Notes: generated by a model from the letters alone, not told the origin. A stretch of 64,000 nucleotides of DNA from Acidimicrobiia bacterium (GCA_022820805.1 JAJEEV010000014.1:62001-126000); one strand, 5' to 3'; shown: positions 25,792-34,444, counted from the first letter of the stretch. A program made the numbers and translations.

Positions 25792-25906
25792 CGCCAGAGG
25801 ATTACAGGCTCATGCCGCCTGCGAAACCGCGCCGCAGTTCGGCCGGACCGGAACTGGCCCGGCCGAAGCTGCAGGGCTCGCGGACGGGGGCTGCCCCGGG
25901 GATCGT

Positions 25907-26518
25907 CTAGTTGTCGCCGGTGTCGGCGAGGGCTGCGAGGGCGCCCCAGGTCTGCTGGGTGAGCTTCCAGACTCCGTCTTCGAAGAGGGCGGTGCCGGTG
26001 GCGTCGGTGACCTGGGTGGGGTTGCCGTTGATGAGCAGGTCGAAGGTGAAGCTGGCGTTCTGCTCGTCGGCGACCACCACGTCGCGCATGTCGATGGTGA
26101 GGCCCGCGGCCAGGCCGCCCAGGGCCTTGAAGATCTCGCCGGTGGCTGGATCGGATCCCTCCAGCACCGCGACCATCTCGTCGATGTAGGCCTGCTGGAC
26201 GTCGCCTTCGGCGGTGCCTACCAGCGCCAGGTTGTCGAAGAACAGCGACACATTGGCGGTGACCTCATCAGCAGCCGCCTGAGCATCGAACTCGTCGGCC
26301 GGTTCGGGCTCGGGCGCTTCCTCTACGGGCTCGGGCTCCGGTTCGGGCTCGGGCGCTTCCTCCGCCGGCTCGGGCTCGGGCTCCACCGGTTCGGGCTCCG
26401 GGTCGGCTGTCACGGCGGGAGCCGGCGCCTCGGCGTCGTCGTCCGCGTCGTCGCCGCAGCCGGCCAGCAGCACGAGAGCGGCCGCCGCGAGCAATGCAAG
26501 CCTCCAAGGTTTCGACAT
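25907..26518 (-). CDS. Small lipoprotein with Glu-Pro repeat tether
   Basis: 203 residues. The lipobox is LLAGC, Cys21. An EPEP-rich low-complexity tether covers about residues 38-78, followed by a compact domain of about 120 residues (EVTANVSLFFDNLALVGTAEGD ... FEDGVWKLTQQTWGALAAL, given in part). That domain looks like an NTF2/SnoaL-like or mycobacterial Mtb12-like alpha+beta fold, but I do not recognise a specific family. ATG 26518 with GGAGGAGGG upstream. It stands alone between two longer transcripts with its own GTATAC-type site, and probably sits at the outer face of the membrane. Confidence 0.75.
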   Translation of the reverse strand: MSKPWRLALLAAAALVLLAGCGDDADDDAEAPAPAVTADPEPEPVEPEPEPAEEAPEPEPEPEPVEEAPEPEPADEFDAQAAADEVTANVSLFFDNLALVGTAEGDVQQAYIDEMVAVLEGSDPATGEIFKALGGLAAGLTIDMRDVVVADEQNASFTFDLLINGNPTQVTDATGTALFEDGVWKLTQQTWGALAALADTGDN

Positions 26519-26543
26519 GGTGCCCTCCTCCGGGGATGCCAGA

Positions 26544-26565
26544 GGACCGGTCGCTTGACCGGTCC
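26544..26565. repeat. Perfect 9-bp inverted repeat in a 5' leader
   Basis: GGACCGGTC and GACCGGTCC flank a 4-nt loop, 26 bp before the lipoprotein start and 80 bp after the upstream binding-protein stop. It could be a terminator, an RNA hairpin in the leader or a protein-binding palindrome. Confidence 0.5.
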
Positions 26566-26582
26566 TGGATCTAACCGAACTC

Positions 26583-26590
26583 AGTATACC
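26583..26590 (-). promoter_or_regulatory. GTATAC-type operator-like site 5
   Basis: On the minus strand the site reads CGAAATGGGTATACTGAG. It lies about 65 bp upstream of the small lipoprotein start, just outside the inverted repeat at 26544-26565. It resembles site 7 most closely (both have CGAAATGRGTAT). Confidence 0.55.
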
Positions 26591-26645
26591 CATTTCGGGA
26601 TTGTGCTGCCGGGGGAGCCGGCGCGAGCGCGCCGGAGACGCCGCT

Positions 26646-28121
26646 CTACCCGTCGCGGGCGACCATCGGTATGAAGCCGGACACCGCGGTCCAGCAAGGG
26701 CAGCCGGCGTCCCATTGGATCGCCCTGTAGTGGTCCACCAGGGAGTGGTCGTTCGGGCCGAACGAGCCGGGTGCGACGCCCGCAGGGGTGAAGTCGCCGG
26801 CATTCTCGAGAGCGGCCACGTAGTTCTGCCGGGTCAGGTCGCCCGCCGCGCCGTGCAGACCGGCGAGCACGAGCGACAGGAGATCGCACGTCCTCAGGAT
26901 GCTGGCGTACTCGCCGGTCTCCGGGGCGCGCCTCTCGATGTCGGCGCCGGAGTACCGCTCGTAGTTGGACAGGCACGCCTCCGCCTCGTCGTTGACCATC
27001 CCGGCCGCGATCTCGCCGGCCCGCTTCATGGTCATGGCCAGCGTCCCGTCGTACTGCTCGGCGGGGAGGGTCTTCCCCGACACGTCCGCGGTCTGCTCTC
27101 CGTAGTCGGTGGACAGGTAGAGGGGCCGGTAGCCCTGGCTCTCGGCGAAGCCCATGACGCCCGCGAGGCTGGAGCCGCCCACCAGCGGAAGCGCAACGTC
27201 GACACCGTCGACGATGAAGCGCTGAACCGCGATGGGGTCCTCGGGACTGCCCACTCCCTCGCCTGACGTGGCTGTCTCCGAGGAGATCTCGTAGCCGGCC
27301 GCCGCCACCTGCTCGCGCATCTCCTCCACGCCCTCGTCGAGGCGGGTCTCGTAGTACATGCCGACGGTTCCCTCGAACAGGCCGCTGTCGATGGCCCACT
27401 GCGCATAGTTGCGCAGGTGCTTGCCGTGATCGGCGCGCAGCGTGAAGAACCAGGGCGCGCCCCGCTGGTACAGCGAGGGGGGAGCGCCGTCGGTGTCGAT
27501 GATGGGGATCTCGAACCGGGTGGCGAGGCACTCGGCGCCGACGGTGAAGCTGACGCTCGACACCGCCGCGAACACGTCGGCGTCCTGTGCGAAGGCGGTG
27601 CAGACACCGAGCTTCGCCGAGTCGCTGATGATGTTGTACTTGCCGAAGACGAGCTCCACGCCGATGCCCTCGGGCAGGAGCCCCTCCCGGGTCCACCGGT
27701 CGACCACAGCGAGGGCCTGCGCCTCGGGATCGCCGATGCCGAACTCGGGGTTCAGGACCGCGAAGGCCTCCAGGTCGGGGAAGGCCACGCCGATGCGCAC
27801 GATGCGGGCGGGGACAGTGGGGGCGGGCGCCTCGACTGCTTCCTCGGAGGGCTCGGCCGGTGCCGCGGCGGTGGTGGCGGGGGCGTCCTCCGTGGCCGGC
27901 TCGGAGGCAGGGGCCTCCGGTTGGGGCGTCTCGTCCTGGGAGCTGTCGGGCTGCTCGACCTCCGGCGCGGGGGCGGCCGGCTCCTCCTGCTGTCCGGCGG
28001 GCTGCTGTGCGGGCTGGCTGGCGGGCTCGTCACCGCCGGAGCCGCAGGCCGCGGCGATAAGGGCGAACAGGACCAATGGCGCCATCGAATGGAGCCAGTG
28101 CTTGCGTGCGGTCGGGTTCAC
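26646..28121 (-). CDS. ABC-type substrate-binding lipoprotein (LivK-like), orphan
   Basis: 491 residues. GTG start with GAGGAGCGG upstream and a lipobox IAAAC at about residue 26. A long Ala/Pro/Glu/Gln-rich tether runs to about residue 100 and is followed by a type-I periplasmic-binding domain (RIVRIGVAFPDLEAFAVLN). It is a clear paralogue of the protein at 2882-4387 and ends with the same Cys-x-Cys-Trp-Thr style segment (GCPCWTAVSG). No transporter gene is next to it. It is divergent from a TauD dioxygenase with a GTATAC-type site between, so binding protein and oxygenase may be co-regulated. Confidence 0.87.
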   Translation of the reverse strand: MNPTARKHWLHSMAPLVLFALIAAACGSGGDEPASQPAQQPAGQQEEPAAPAPEVEQPDSSQDETPQPEAPASEPATEDAPATTAAAPAEPSEEAVEAPAPTVPARIVRIGVAFPDLEAFAVLNPEFGIGDPEAQALAVVDRWTREGLLPEGIGVELVFGKYNIISDSAKLGVCTAFAQDADVFAAVSSVSFTVGAECLATRFEIPIIDTDGAPPSLYQRGAPWFFTLRADHGKHLRNYAQWAIDSGLFEGTVGMYYETRLDEGVEEMREQVAAAGYEISSETATSGEGVGSPEDPIAVQRFIVDGVDVALPLVGGSSLAGVMGFAESQGYRPLYLSTDYGEQTADVSGKTLPAEQYDGTLAMTMKRAGEIAAGMVNDEAEACLSNYERYSGADIERRAPETGEYASILRTCDLLSLVLAGLHGAAGDLTRQNYVAALENAGDFTPAGVAPGSFGPNDHSLVDHYRAIQWDAGCPCWTAVSGFIPMVARDG

Positions 28122-28215
28122 TTTCCGCTCCTCGTCCTCGGCACGTTTCTGGCCTGAGGGCCGCCGGTCGTAGCGTCGAGGGGTTCGTGCGCCCGCCGCC
28201 AGGCCCCGAGAATTG

Positions 28216-28223
28216 GGTGTACT
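28216..28223 (+). promoter_or_regulatory. GTATAC-type operator-like site 6
   Basis: GGTGTACT followed one base later by TATACT, in the sequence TTGGGTGTACTCTATACTGCC. It lies between the divergent binding-protein (start 28121) and TauD (start 28291) genes. The doubled ACT half-sites mirror the architecture of site 2. Confidence 0.55.
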
Positions 28224-28290
28224 CTATACTGCCGGTCGCAGCGGGTTCCCGAGACGGCACCGTTGCGGGGGACAGGGGAGGCAGGCATCA

Positions 28291-29178
28291 ATGACCAGCA
28301 CCATCGACTCCACCGACACCGTTCCGGGCGGCGAGGCCTCCACCGGCGGCATCCAGGTGCGACGGGCCACCGGCACGGTGGGCGCGATCGTCAGCGGAGT
28401 GGACCTCAACGACGACTTCGACGAGACGACGGCGTCCATAGTCCGCGAGGCGCTGCACGAGAACTGCGTGCTGGTCGTGCGCGGGCAGTTCCTCACTCCC
28501 GACGCCCACATGCGGGTCGCCCGGCTCTGGGGAGAGCCGTTCCTGCCCCACTACTACCGAGCCAACTCGGTGGAGGGGTATCCCCACATCGCGGTGATCC
28601 CCAACTTCGGCAAGGAGAAGACCCCGTCGGAGGGCTGGCACGTTGACGGTTCGCACTTCCGGGTCCCTCCGACGGTCTCGGTTGCCGTCGGGCGGACGAT
28701 TCCCGCCGTAGGCGGCGACACCATGTTCTCCAACCAGTACAACGCCTATGACCGCCTCTCCGACGGCATGAAGGAGTTCCTGGAGGGCCGCCGGGTCAGG
28801 TTCGTCGGGACCAGGCCGGTCGGGCCGGTCCGGCACATGGACAGGATCTCAGACCTGTTGCCGGCCAACGAGAAGGAGGAGGTGGCCCACTACCACCTCA
28901 TCACGCCCGAACACCCGGCCACCGGCCGCAAGGCGCTGTACATGAACCGCCCGGGCAAGGCCATGACCCAGTTTGAGGGCATGACGGAGGCGGAGAGCCT
29001 CCCCATTCTGGAGTTCCTGCACGCGCAGTCGGTGACCCCCGACAACGTGTACCGCCACTCGTGGACCCCCGGGGACCTGGTGGCTTGGGACAACCGCTGC
29101 ACCATGCACTACGGCGTCCACGACTACGGCGACGTCGAGCGCACCCTCGTGCGGATCACGGTCGACGGCGCCCTCTGA
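28291..29178 (+). CDS. TauD/TfdA-family Fe(II)/2-oxoglutarate dioxygenase
   Basis: 295 residues. The facial triad is visible as H117-x-D119 in WHVDGSH and a distal His at about 273 in CTMHYGVHDYG; the 2-oxoglutarate-binding Arg is in ERTLVRIT. ATG 28291 with GGGGAGG upstream. TauD-family enzymes hydroxylate sulfonates, aryloxy acids, carnitine-type or other carboxylates; the substrate is undetermined. It shares GGDTMFSNQY, RLSDGMKEFL and MTEAESLPIL with the second TauD protein at 34445-35284, so the two are paralogues. Confidence 0.92.
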   Translation: MTSTIDSTDTVPGGEASTGGIQVRRATGTVGAIVSGVDLNDDFDETTASIVREALHENCVLVVRGQFLTPDAHMRVARLWGEPFLPHYYRANSVEGYPHIAVIPNFGKEKTPSEGWHVDGSHFRVPPTVSVAVGRTIPAVGGDTMFSNQYNAYDRLSDGMKEFLEGRRVRFVGTRPVGPVRHMDRISDLLPANEKEEVAHYHLITPEHPATGRKALYMNRPGKAMTQFEGMTEAESLPILEFLHAQSVTPDNVYRHSWTPGDLVAWDNRCTMHYGVHDYGDVERTLVRITVDGAL

Positions 29179-29211
29179 CGCGGCCGCGGAGTTGGCCCGC
29201 CAGCGTCGTTG

Positions 29212-29514
29212 TCAGGCGTCGCGGTAGCTCTTGTCGCGGACGCTGTCGAAGGCGATCGTCCTGATCGACGCGTAGAGGCCGCCCTCGGCCAGGTTGTGGA
29301 TCCGGGCGTGATCGGGATGGGTGGACCAGCGCACCGCGGCCTCCTCATCCTCGAATACGACCACGCCCCAGAAGGTGAGGTCCTCGTCGCGGTCACGCCA
29401 GAACACGAACCCGTCGGTCTGTTCAGCCAGGACTCGCATGTCGGCCACCGCGGTGGCATGCAGGTCGTCGTTCTCGTGGGAGTCGCGGACCGTCTCGAAG
29501 TAGATCAGCTGCAT
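29212..29514 (-). CDS. Small dimeric alpha+beta-barrel (ABM-like) protein
   Basis: 100 residues with an MQLIYFETVRD first strand, a central helix, FWGVVVFEDEEAAVRWSTHPDHARI and a final strand, the pattern of ABM/DUF-type dimeric alpha-beta barrels. Members include monooxygenases and stress-related dimers; no catalytic signature is evident. ATG 29514 with AAAGGAG upstream. It is the last gene of the minus-strand unit P450 - amidohydrolase - metallo-hydrolase - this gene. Confidence 0.65.
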   Translation of the reverse strand: MQLIYFETVRDSHENDDLHATAVADMRVLAEQTDGFVFWRDRDEDLTFWGVVVFEDEEAAVRWSTHPDHARIHNLAEGGLYASIRTIAFDSVRDKSYRDA

Positions 29515-29564
29515 TGGGGGTCTCCTTTGCGTTGGTGAGGGTGAGGGTGGCGTTCCGGGCGGTG

Positions 29565-30308
29565 TCAGGCTGGCGCCTGGTGGCGTTCTCCGGCTTGGAG
29601 TTCGACGATGCGGATGCCGGGGTCCCCGGCGGCCCGGAGGTCCCGCATCGAGGTCTGCACCTTGAACATCGGCGGGAAGGAGCGGTGGGCGTAGTGGATC
29701 GGCACCAGGACGGGCGCTCCCAGGATGCGGGTGGCCTCCACCATCTCAGGTGCGGTCACCACCAACTGGCGGCCCATGAGCCTCGCGCCGTTGATGGGCC
29801 CTATGGCCACATCGAAGGCGTCCGAAGAGTCGCGGTAGCGCCTCAACGCGTCGAGGCTCAGGGTCTCGCCGCCGTAGAAGACCCGAACGTCGGCGGAGGT
29901 GAGGGCGTAGTTGGTGGTTACCAGCCCGTCGCGGTCGTGGTCCTCGATGGCCTCGAGAGTCACGTGGTCGGTGAGCCGGCGTCGCTGGCCCCACGCCAGC
30001 ACCTCGATGTCGGCGAAACCGGCCCGCTCGGCCCGCTCCACCATGTTCTCGCCGGCCACGTAGACCGGGGTCCCGGCGCGGTGGGGGTAGGAGGCCAGCT
30101 CGGCCATGCCCCAGTGGTCGCGCACCCAGTGACTGCCGATGACGGCGGTCAGCTCAGGAAGATCCTTCACCGCCACGGTGGCGTGCTCGTTGAAGGCCCA
30201 GCTCCTGGCGAACCACGGGTCGGTGAGCACGACCGCGTCGGCAATCTCCAGCAGCACGCAGGCGTTGGCGATGCGGGTGACCGCCCACGGAGGCGAGCCG
30301 GGAGTCAT
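29565..30308 (-). CDS. Metallo-beta-lactamase-fold hydrolase (UlaG-like)
   Basis: 247 residues. VTRIANACVLLEIADAVVLTDPWF is the UlaG-like opening (given in part). The usual HxHxDH metal motif appears as GSHWVRDHWG, where the first His is missing or shifted, and PIHY follows near the C-terminus. A lactonase or related hydrolase role is plausible, but the altered motif makes metal content uncertain. ATG 30308. It lies 18 bp after the amidohydrolase stop. Confidence 0.75.
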   Translation of the reverse strand: MTPGSPPWAVTRIANACVLLEIADAVVLTDPWFARSWAFNEHATVAVKDLPELTAVIGSHWVRDHWGMAELASYPHRAGTPVYVAGENMVERAERAGFADIEVLAWGQRRRLTDHVTLEAIEDHDRDGLVTTNYALTSADVRVFYGGETLSLDALRRYRDSSDAFDVAIGPINGARLMGRQLVVTAPEMVEATRILGAPVLVPIHYAHRSFPPMFKVQTSMRDLRAAGDPGIRIVELQAGERHQAPA

Positions 30309-30326
30309 GGCCTCGACAGCTCGAAC

Positions 30327-31487
30327 TCAAATGCGCAGGAAGCGGCGGGCGTTCTCGCTGGCGATCTTGCGGAACGTCTCGTCGCCGAGCTCGTCGCGCC
30401 ACTTGAGGACTATGTCGACGGAGTTGGGGAACCGGCAGCCTCCATGGGGGTAGTCCGAGGAGTACATCAGGATCTCGTCGCCGACCACAGCCGACACCGC
30501 CTTCACCGCGTCGGGGCCCTCGTCGAGCTCGATGCCGCAGAAGATGTGGCCGTCCAGCGCGTACTCGATGGGTGTCTTGTCGATGCGGGGCAGCTTCGAG
30601 GCGAGGTAGTCGGCCTGGTAGGTCATGCGGTTCAGCCAGGCGCCGACCCAGCCGCCGGAGCACTCGGCGAAGCCGATCCGCAGGTTGGGGTAGCGGTCGA
30701 ACATCCCGCTCAGGGTCACGTAGGCGACGAGACGCTGGGCGCCCCAGGGGTGGGCGGCCATGCGGGCGATGGCCAGATTGCCCCAGATGTCGCGGTAGCC
30801 GGGGAAGTAGGGGGGCTCGTAGAAGAACGAGTGGTGCACCAGCGGCAGGTCGGCGTCGTTCATCAACCTCCAGATCCCGTCCAGCGACGGGTCGTCGACG
30901 GGCAGGCCCTCGGGCAGCATCACCGAGACCGCGGCCACCCACAGCTTGCCCGCCAGCGACTCCAGCTCGGCTGCCGACCACTCCGGGTCGCGGGCGTTGA
31001 GCACCAGAGCGGCCTTGAGGCGGTCGGTGTCCAGGCCGCAGTAGTCGTCGAGGTAGCGGTGGTAGGCCGCGTACAGGCCGGTCTGGATCTCGGGGTCGAG
31101 CGCGGTGGAGGCGGTGGAGAACGTCGACGGGAAGATCAGCGCGATGTCCACGCCTTCGGCGTCCATGTCGTCGAGACGGCCCCGGCTGTTCTCGTTGTTG
31201 ACCTCCGGCACCGGCTTCACGTCGAAGTTGAGCTTCACGGCGCTGCCGAGGGGCCCCTGCGCCCCCCGCTCACCCGCCGCGGTCTGCTGATCGTCGGTTC
31301 CGGTGTAGAGGTCCCGCTTGTAGGGGATGGGAGCCACGCTGAGGTGGTGCCCTTCAGTGACCTTCATGTAGTAGGGGAGCAGCTCGTCCCACCGGGCCAG
31401 CAGTGCCTCGTCGGCGTACTTGTGAAGCGTCTCCATGTTGGGACCGACGTGCTGGTCGGTGTCGATGAACTCGAAGCCTTCTCTCAT
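30327..31487 (-). CDS. Amidohydrolase-family (Amidohydro_2) protein
   Basis: 386 residues, paralogous to the protein at 7748-8902: FIDTDQHVGPNMETL, HHSFFYEPPYFPGY, AAHPWGAQRLV, FAECSGGWVGAWL and SSDYPHGGCRFP recur in order. ATG 31487. The first metal motif reads DQH, again without HxH. It is located directly behind a P450 (31-bp gap), suggesting it processes the oxidised product. Family secure, substrate unknown. Confidence 0.85.
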   Translation of the reverse strand: MREGFEFIDTDQHVGPNMETLHKYADEALLARWDELLPYYMKVTEGHHLSVAPIPYKRDLYTGTDDQQTAAGERGAQGPLGSAVKLNFDVKPVPEVNNENSRGRLDDMDAEGVDIALIFPSTFSTASTALDPEIQTGLYAAYHRYLDDYCGLDTDRLKAALVLNARDPEWSAAELESLAGKLWVAAVSVMLPEGLPVDDPSLDGIWRLMNDADLPLVHHSFFYEPPYFPGYRDIWGNLAIARMAAHPWGAQRLVAYVTLSGMFDRYPNLRIGFAECSGGWVGAWLNRMTYQADYLASKLPRIDKTPIEYALDGHIFCGIELDEGPDAVKAVSAVVGDEILMYSSDYPHGGCRFPNSVDIVLKWRDELGDETFRKIASENARRFLRI

Positions 31488-31518
31488 GGTGCGGGTTGCT
31501 CCTGTCTGTTGGGCCGGA

Positions 31519-32730
31519 TCACGCGAACCAGCGCTCGCCCGGGGGGAAGTTGGCCGGCAGCGAGAACATGCCGTACACGATGCCGACGGTCTCGGCCCTC
31601 ACGGCGTCGTCGTGGTCGATCGCGTAGTCGGGCATGCGGCGCAGCACAGCTCGAAGCGCGACCTGGATCTGGCGCCGGGCGAGGTTGGATCCCAGGCACC
31701 GGTGGGCGCCGAGGCCGAAGGTCACATGACGGTTGGGGAACCGGTCGAGAACGATGCTGTCGGGGTCCTCGAAGACGGAGTCGTCGCGGTTGGCCGAGGC
31801 CCACACCATCAGCACCCGGTCTCCCTTCGAGATGTGGCGATCGCCGATGACCACGTCTCGGGTTGCGGTGCGGGCCATCGCCATCTGGGGTGCCTCGAAG
31901 CGCAGGAACTCCTCGACGGCCGCGGTCATGAGCGCGGGATCCTCGATCAGGCGGCGCCGGAGGTCGCGGTCGCGGTCCATCTGGATGAGCGCGTTGGAGA
32001 TGGCCGAACCGGTGGTGTCGAAGCCGCCCTGGACGATGAGGGTGGCCATCTCCTTGACCTCGTGGTCGGTGACCGGTCGACCGTCGACGGTGGCGTTGAG
32101 CAGGTAGGAGATCATGTCGTCGCGCGGGGCCTTGCGCCGGGCGGCGATCGTGTCGGAGATCGTCTGGGCCACGAACTGGAGCCCTTCGGGCACATTGACC
32201 CGGCGGGGGCTGTCCTGGCGCAGGAAAACCACCTGGTGCAGCGGAACCGAGAAGTCCTTCCACAGCTCCACCGGCAGGCCGAGCTTGTAGAGGGTGGTCA
32301 TGGCGGGCACCGGGTCGGCGAAGTCGTGGACGAAGTCGCAGGATCCTTCCTCGATGAAGTCGTCGATGGCGGCGTGCACGAACCGCTCGATCACCGGCGT
32401 CATGCGGTCCACGGCCGCGGGCGACAGCATCGGGTGCAGGACCTTCCGGAACGCCAGGAACTCGGGCGCGTCCATCTCCGCGGGGATCGACTTCTGCCCG
32501 ACGTTCTTCTTGGGCGGGATCACCAGGGTCTCCGCGGAGGAGAACGTCTCGTCGTCGGTGGCCACCTGGCGGATCTCGTCGTAGCCGGTGAGCACCCAGA
32601 ACCCTCCGTGGCTGGGTGTGCGGGCCACCGGGCACTCCGAGCGCAGGCGGGCCAGCAGGGACCACGGATCAGCCGCGAACTCCTCGGAGTGGTGGTCGAA
32701 GTCGACCTCCGCAGTCACAGTGTCCAACAT
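31519..32730 (-). CDS. Cytochrome P450
   Basis: 403 residues, standard length for a soluble bacterial CYP. The heme-ligand loop is FGLGAHRCLGSN with Cys345; the oxygen-activating I-helix reads VQGGFDTTGSA and the ExxR is in EEFLRFEAP. It needs a ferredoxin; the [3Fe-4S] protein at 6479-6673 is the only candidate in the window. The ATG at 32730 is the first possible start and lies only three bases after the core of GTATAC-type site 7, with no ribosome site, so translation may be leaderless. Confidence 0.95.
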   Translation of the reverse strand: MLDTVTAEVDFDHHSEEFAADPWSLLARLRSECPVARTPSHGGFWVLTGYDEIRQVATDDETFSSAETLVIPPKKNVGQKSIPAEMDAPEFLAFRKVLHPMLSPAAVDRMTPVIERFVHAAIDDFIEEGSCDFVHDFADPVPAMTTLYKLGLPVELWKDFSVPLHQVVFLRQDSPRRVNVPEGLQFVAQTISDTIAARRKAPRDDMISYLLNATVDGRPVTDHEVKEMATLIVQGGFDTTGSAISNALIQMDRDRDLRRRLIEDPALMTAAVEEFLRFEAPQMAMARTATRDVVIGDRHISKGDRVLMVWASANRDDSVFEDPDSIVLDRFPNRHVTFGLGAHRCLGSNLARRQIQVALRAVLRRMPDYAIDHDDAVRAETVGIVYGMFSLPANFPPGERWFA

Positions 32731-32733
32731 ATC

Positions 32734-32741
32734 AGGATACT
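32734..32741 (-). promoter_or_regulatory. GTATAC-type operator-like site 7
   Basis: On the minus strand the site reads CGAAATGAGTATCCTGATATG, ending in the P450 start codon. A regulator bound here would block initiation; alternatively TATCCT is a -10 hexamer for a leaderless mRNA. Confidence 0.5.
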
Positions 32742-32770
32742 CATTTCGCCGCGACGCCCGAGATGCCCGT

Positions 32771-34420
32771 TCAGCCAAGAGTGCCGGCTTGCCAGGAGTC
32801 TCCGCCGTCGGCGCTGGTGTAGACCCCGCTGCTGGTGGCCGCGGCCAGGATCGAGCCGGGCCCCTCGCGGATGTCGTAGAAGCTGATGCCGTCGATCCCC
32901 TCGTCGAGGACGACCCATGTGTGAGCACCGTCGTCGCTGCGCAGGAGTTGGCCCCCGGCGCCGAGGAAGATCCGGTCCTGCCCGTCGGTGTAGAGGGAGT
33001 ACATCTTGGCCTCGCGACCGAGGGGAAGGGGCCGCTGCGACCAGCTGTCGCCGTCGTCGCTCGACGCCGAGATGTAACAGCGGCGGCCACCGGCGTAGAT
33101 GGTGCCGTCGGAGGTCTGCGCGAGGCTGTAGTAGTTGCGGCCCGCCAGGGTCTGGGTCCAGGTGCGGCCATCGTCGTCGGAGGTGAACACTCCGCCGGCC
33201 TTGGCGCCGTCGATCACTGCTCCCGTCCCGGCGAGCAGGCGTCCGCTGGTCGAGCGCAGGACGTGGTAGGCGTGGGGGTGGGGCGGCCCGCCGGCGACGG
33301 GGCTCCAGTTGGCGTCGCGGTACTCCATCAGGCCCTGGCCGAGCGTCCCCGCGAGCAGCCGGTCGGGGCCGACCTCGAACAGGGTGAACGTCCGCGGGCC
33401 GGTCTCGCCGACCGGTTCCCAGTCCGGGCCGGCGCGGACTCCCCAGTCGCCGCCGGCCAGCACTCCGTCCGGGCTGGTCCCCGCGAATCCGTACACCACC
33501 GATCCGGGTGCGACGTTCTGGAAGGTCCGGCCCCGATCCTGCGAGAGGAGCACGCCGGCCTTGGCGCCGGCGTAGATCGTGTCGCCATGGAAGTGGACCG
33601 TCCAGGTCTCGTCGGGGGTCAGGCCGGGATCGACAAGGCGCCACGTGTCGTGCTCGCCGATCCACAGGTGGGCGTAGCTGCCCGCCATCACCCGCCCGTT
33701 GTCCAGTTGACGCACACAGAAGACGCGGTGGGTGTCGAGTTCGTCGGCATGGGGCTGCCAGGTCCGGCCGTCGTCGGCCGAGCGGGAGAGGCCCTGGCCC
33801 GTGCCCGCGAGGATCGAGCCGTCGCTGAGCACGGTCAGGGCGTGGACGGACGTGTCGGCGAGGTTGCCCGAGGACCGCTGGAAGGTCGAGCCGCCGTCGT
33901 CGGATCGTAGGACACCGCCGTCGTGGGTGCCCGCGAGGATCGCGCCCGTGGGGGTCTCGGCGAGACTGTGCACGATCGCACCGTCGGCGCCGAGCGGAGC
34001 CCACCCGGCGCGGCTGGGCCGCGCCCAGACCCCGGATCCGTCGGTGCCGGCGAGGGTGCGCCCGTCGCGGAGCGCCAGGAGCCGGAAGGTTCTGAGCCCG
34101 TCGGGCCGATCAGGCCCCGAGGGCGCGGTTGCGTAGATCGGTTCTCCGTCGAGCTGGACCCAATTGAGCCCCCGGTCGTCGGACCGGTACAGGCCGCCCG
34201 ATGTGGCCGCGAGGACCTCGCCTCCGGCTGCGGTCGCGAACGCGTTGATACTGACGTGGTCGAAGCCGCGGACCGGCTCCCAGGTGGCGCCGCTGTCGGC
34301 GGAGCGCGAGATGCCGCGGACGCAGGTTCCGACCAGCACTACACCCGGCTCGGGTTCCTCGATCGCGAAGAACCGGGGCGGGCCGCCCGACAGGCCGTCG
34401 TTGTGCTGCGAGGCGGCCAC
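32771..34420 (-). CDS. Asp-box (BNR) beta-propeller protein, no signal peptide
   Basis: 549 residues built from repeated units of about 40-60 residues that carry Asp-box motifs: SADSGATW, SDDRGLNW, SDDGGSTF, SADDGRTW, SQDRGRTF, SDDDGRTW, SSDDGDSW, SDDGAHTW and SADGGDSW. This is a sialidase/Vps10-like propeller scaffold. No signal peptide, membrane segment or sialidase FRIP motif is seen, so it is predicted cytoplasmic and non-sialidase. GTG 34420 is the start inside the operon, 24 bp after the TauD stop; an upstream alternative cannot be excluded. Its role next to a dioxygenase and an amidohydrolase is unknown. Confidence 0.75.
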   Translation of the reverse strand: MAASQHNDGLSGGPPRFFAIEEPEPGVVLVGTCVRGISRSADSGATWEPVRGFDHVSINAFATAAGGEVLAATSGGLYRSDDRGLNWVQLDGEPIYATAPSGPDRPDGLRTFRLLALRDGRTLAGTDGSGVWARPSRAGWAPLGADGAIVHSLAETPTGAILAGTHDGGVLRSDDGGSTFQRSSGNLADTSVHALTVLSDGSILAGTGQGLSRSADDGRTWQPHADELDTHRVFCVRQLDNGRVMAGSYAHLWIGEHDTWRLVDPGLTPDETWTVHFHGDTIYAGAKAGVLLSQDRGRTFQNVAPGSVVYGFAGTSPDGVLAGGDWGVRAGPDWEPVGETGPRTFTLFEVGPDRLLAGTLGQGLMEYRDANWSPVAGGPPHPHAYHVLRSTSGRLLAGTGAVIDGAKAGGVFTSDDDGRTWTQTLAGRNYYSLAQTSDGTIYAGGRRCYISASSDDGDSWSQRPLPLGREAKMYSLYTDGQDRIFLGAGGQLLRSDDGAHTWVVLDEGIDGISFYDIREGPGSILAAATSSGVYTSADGGDSWQAGTLG

Positions 34421-34444
34421 CGCGCTATCCGCGGCTGCGACCCG

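Noticed and set aside
25792-25906. Additional small gene in the 115-bp gap upstream of the double CoA-transferase
   Set aside because: No start with a ribosome site and no conserved product; treated as spacer.
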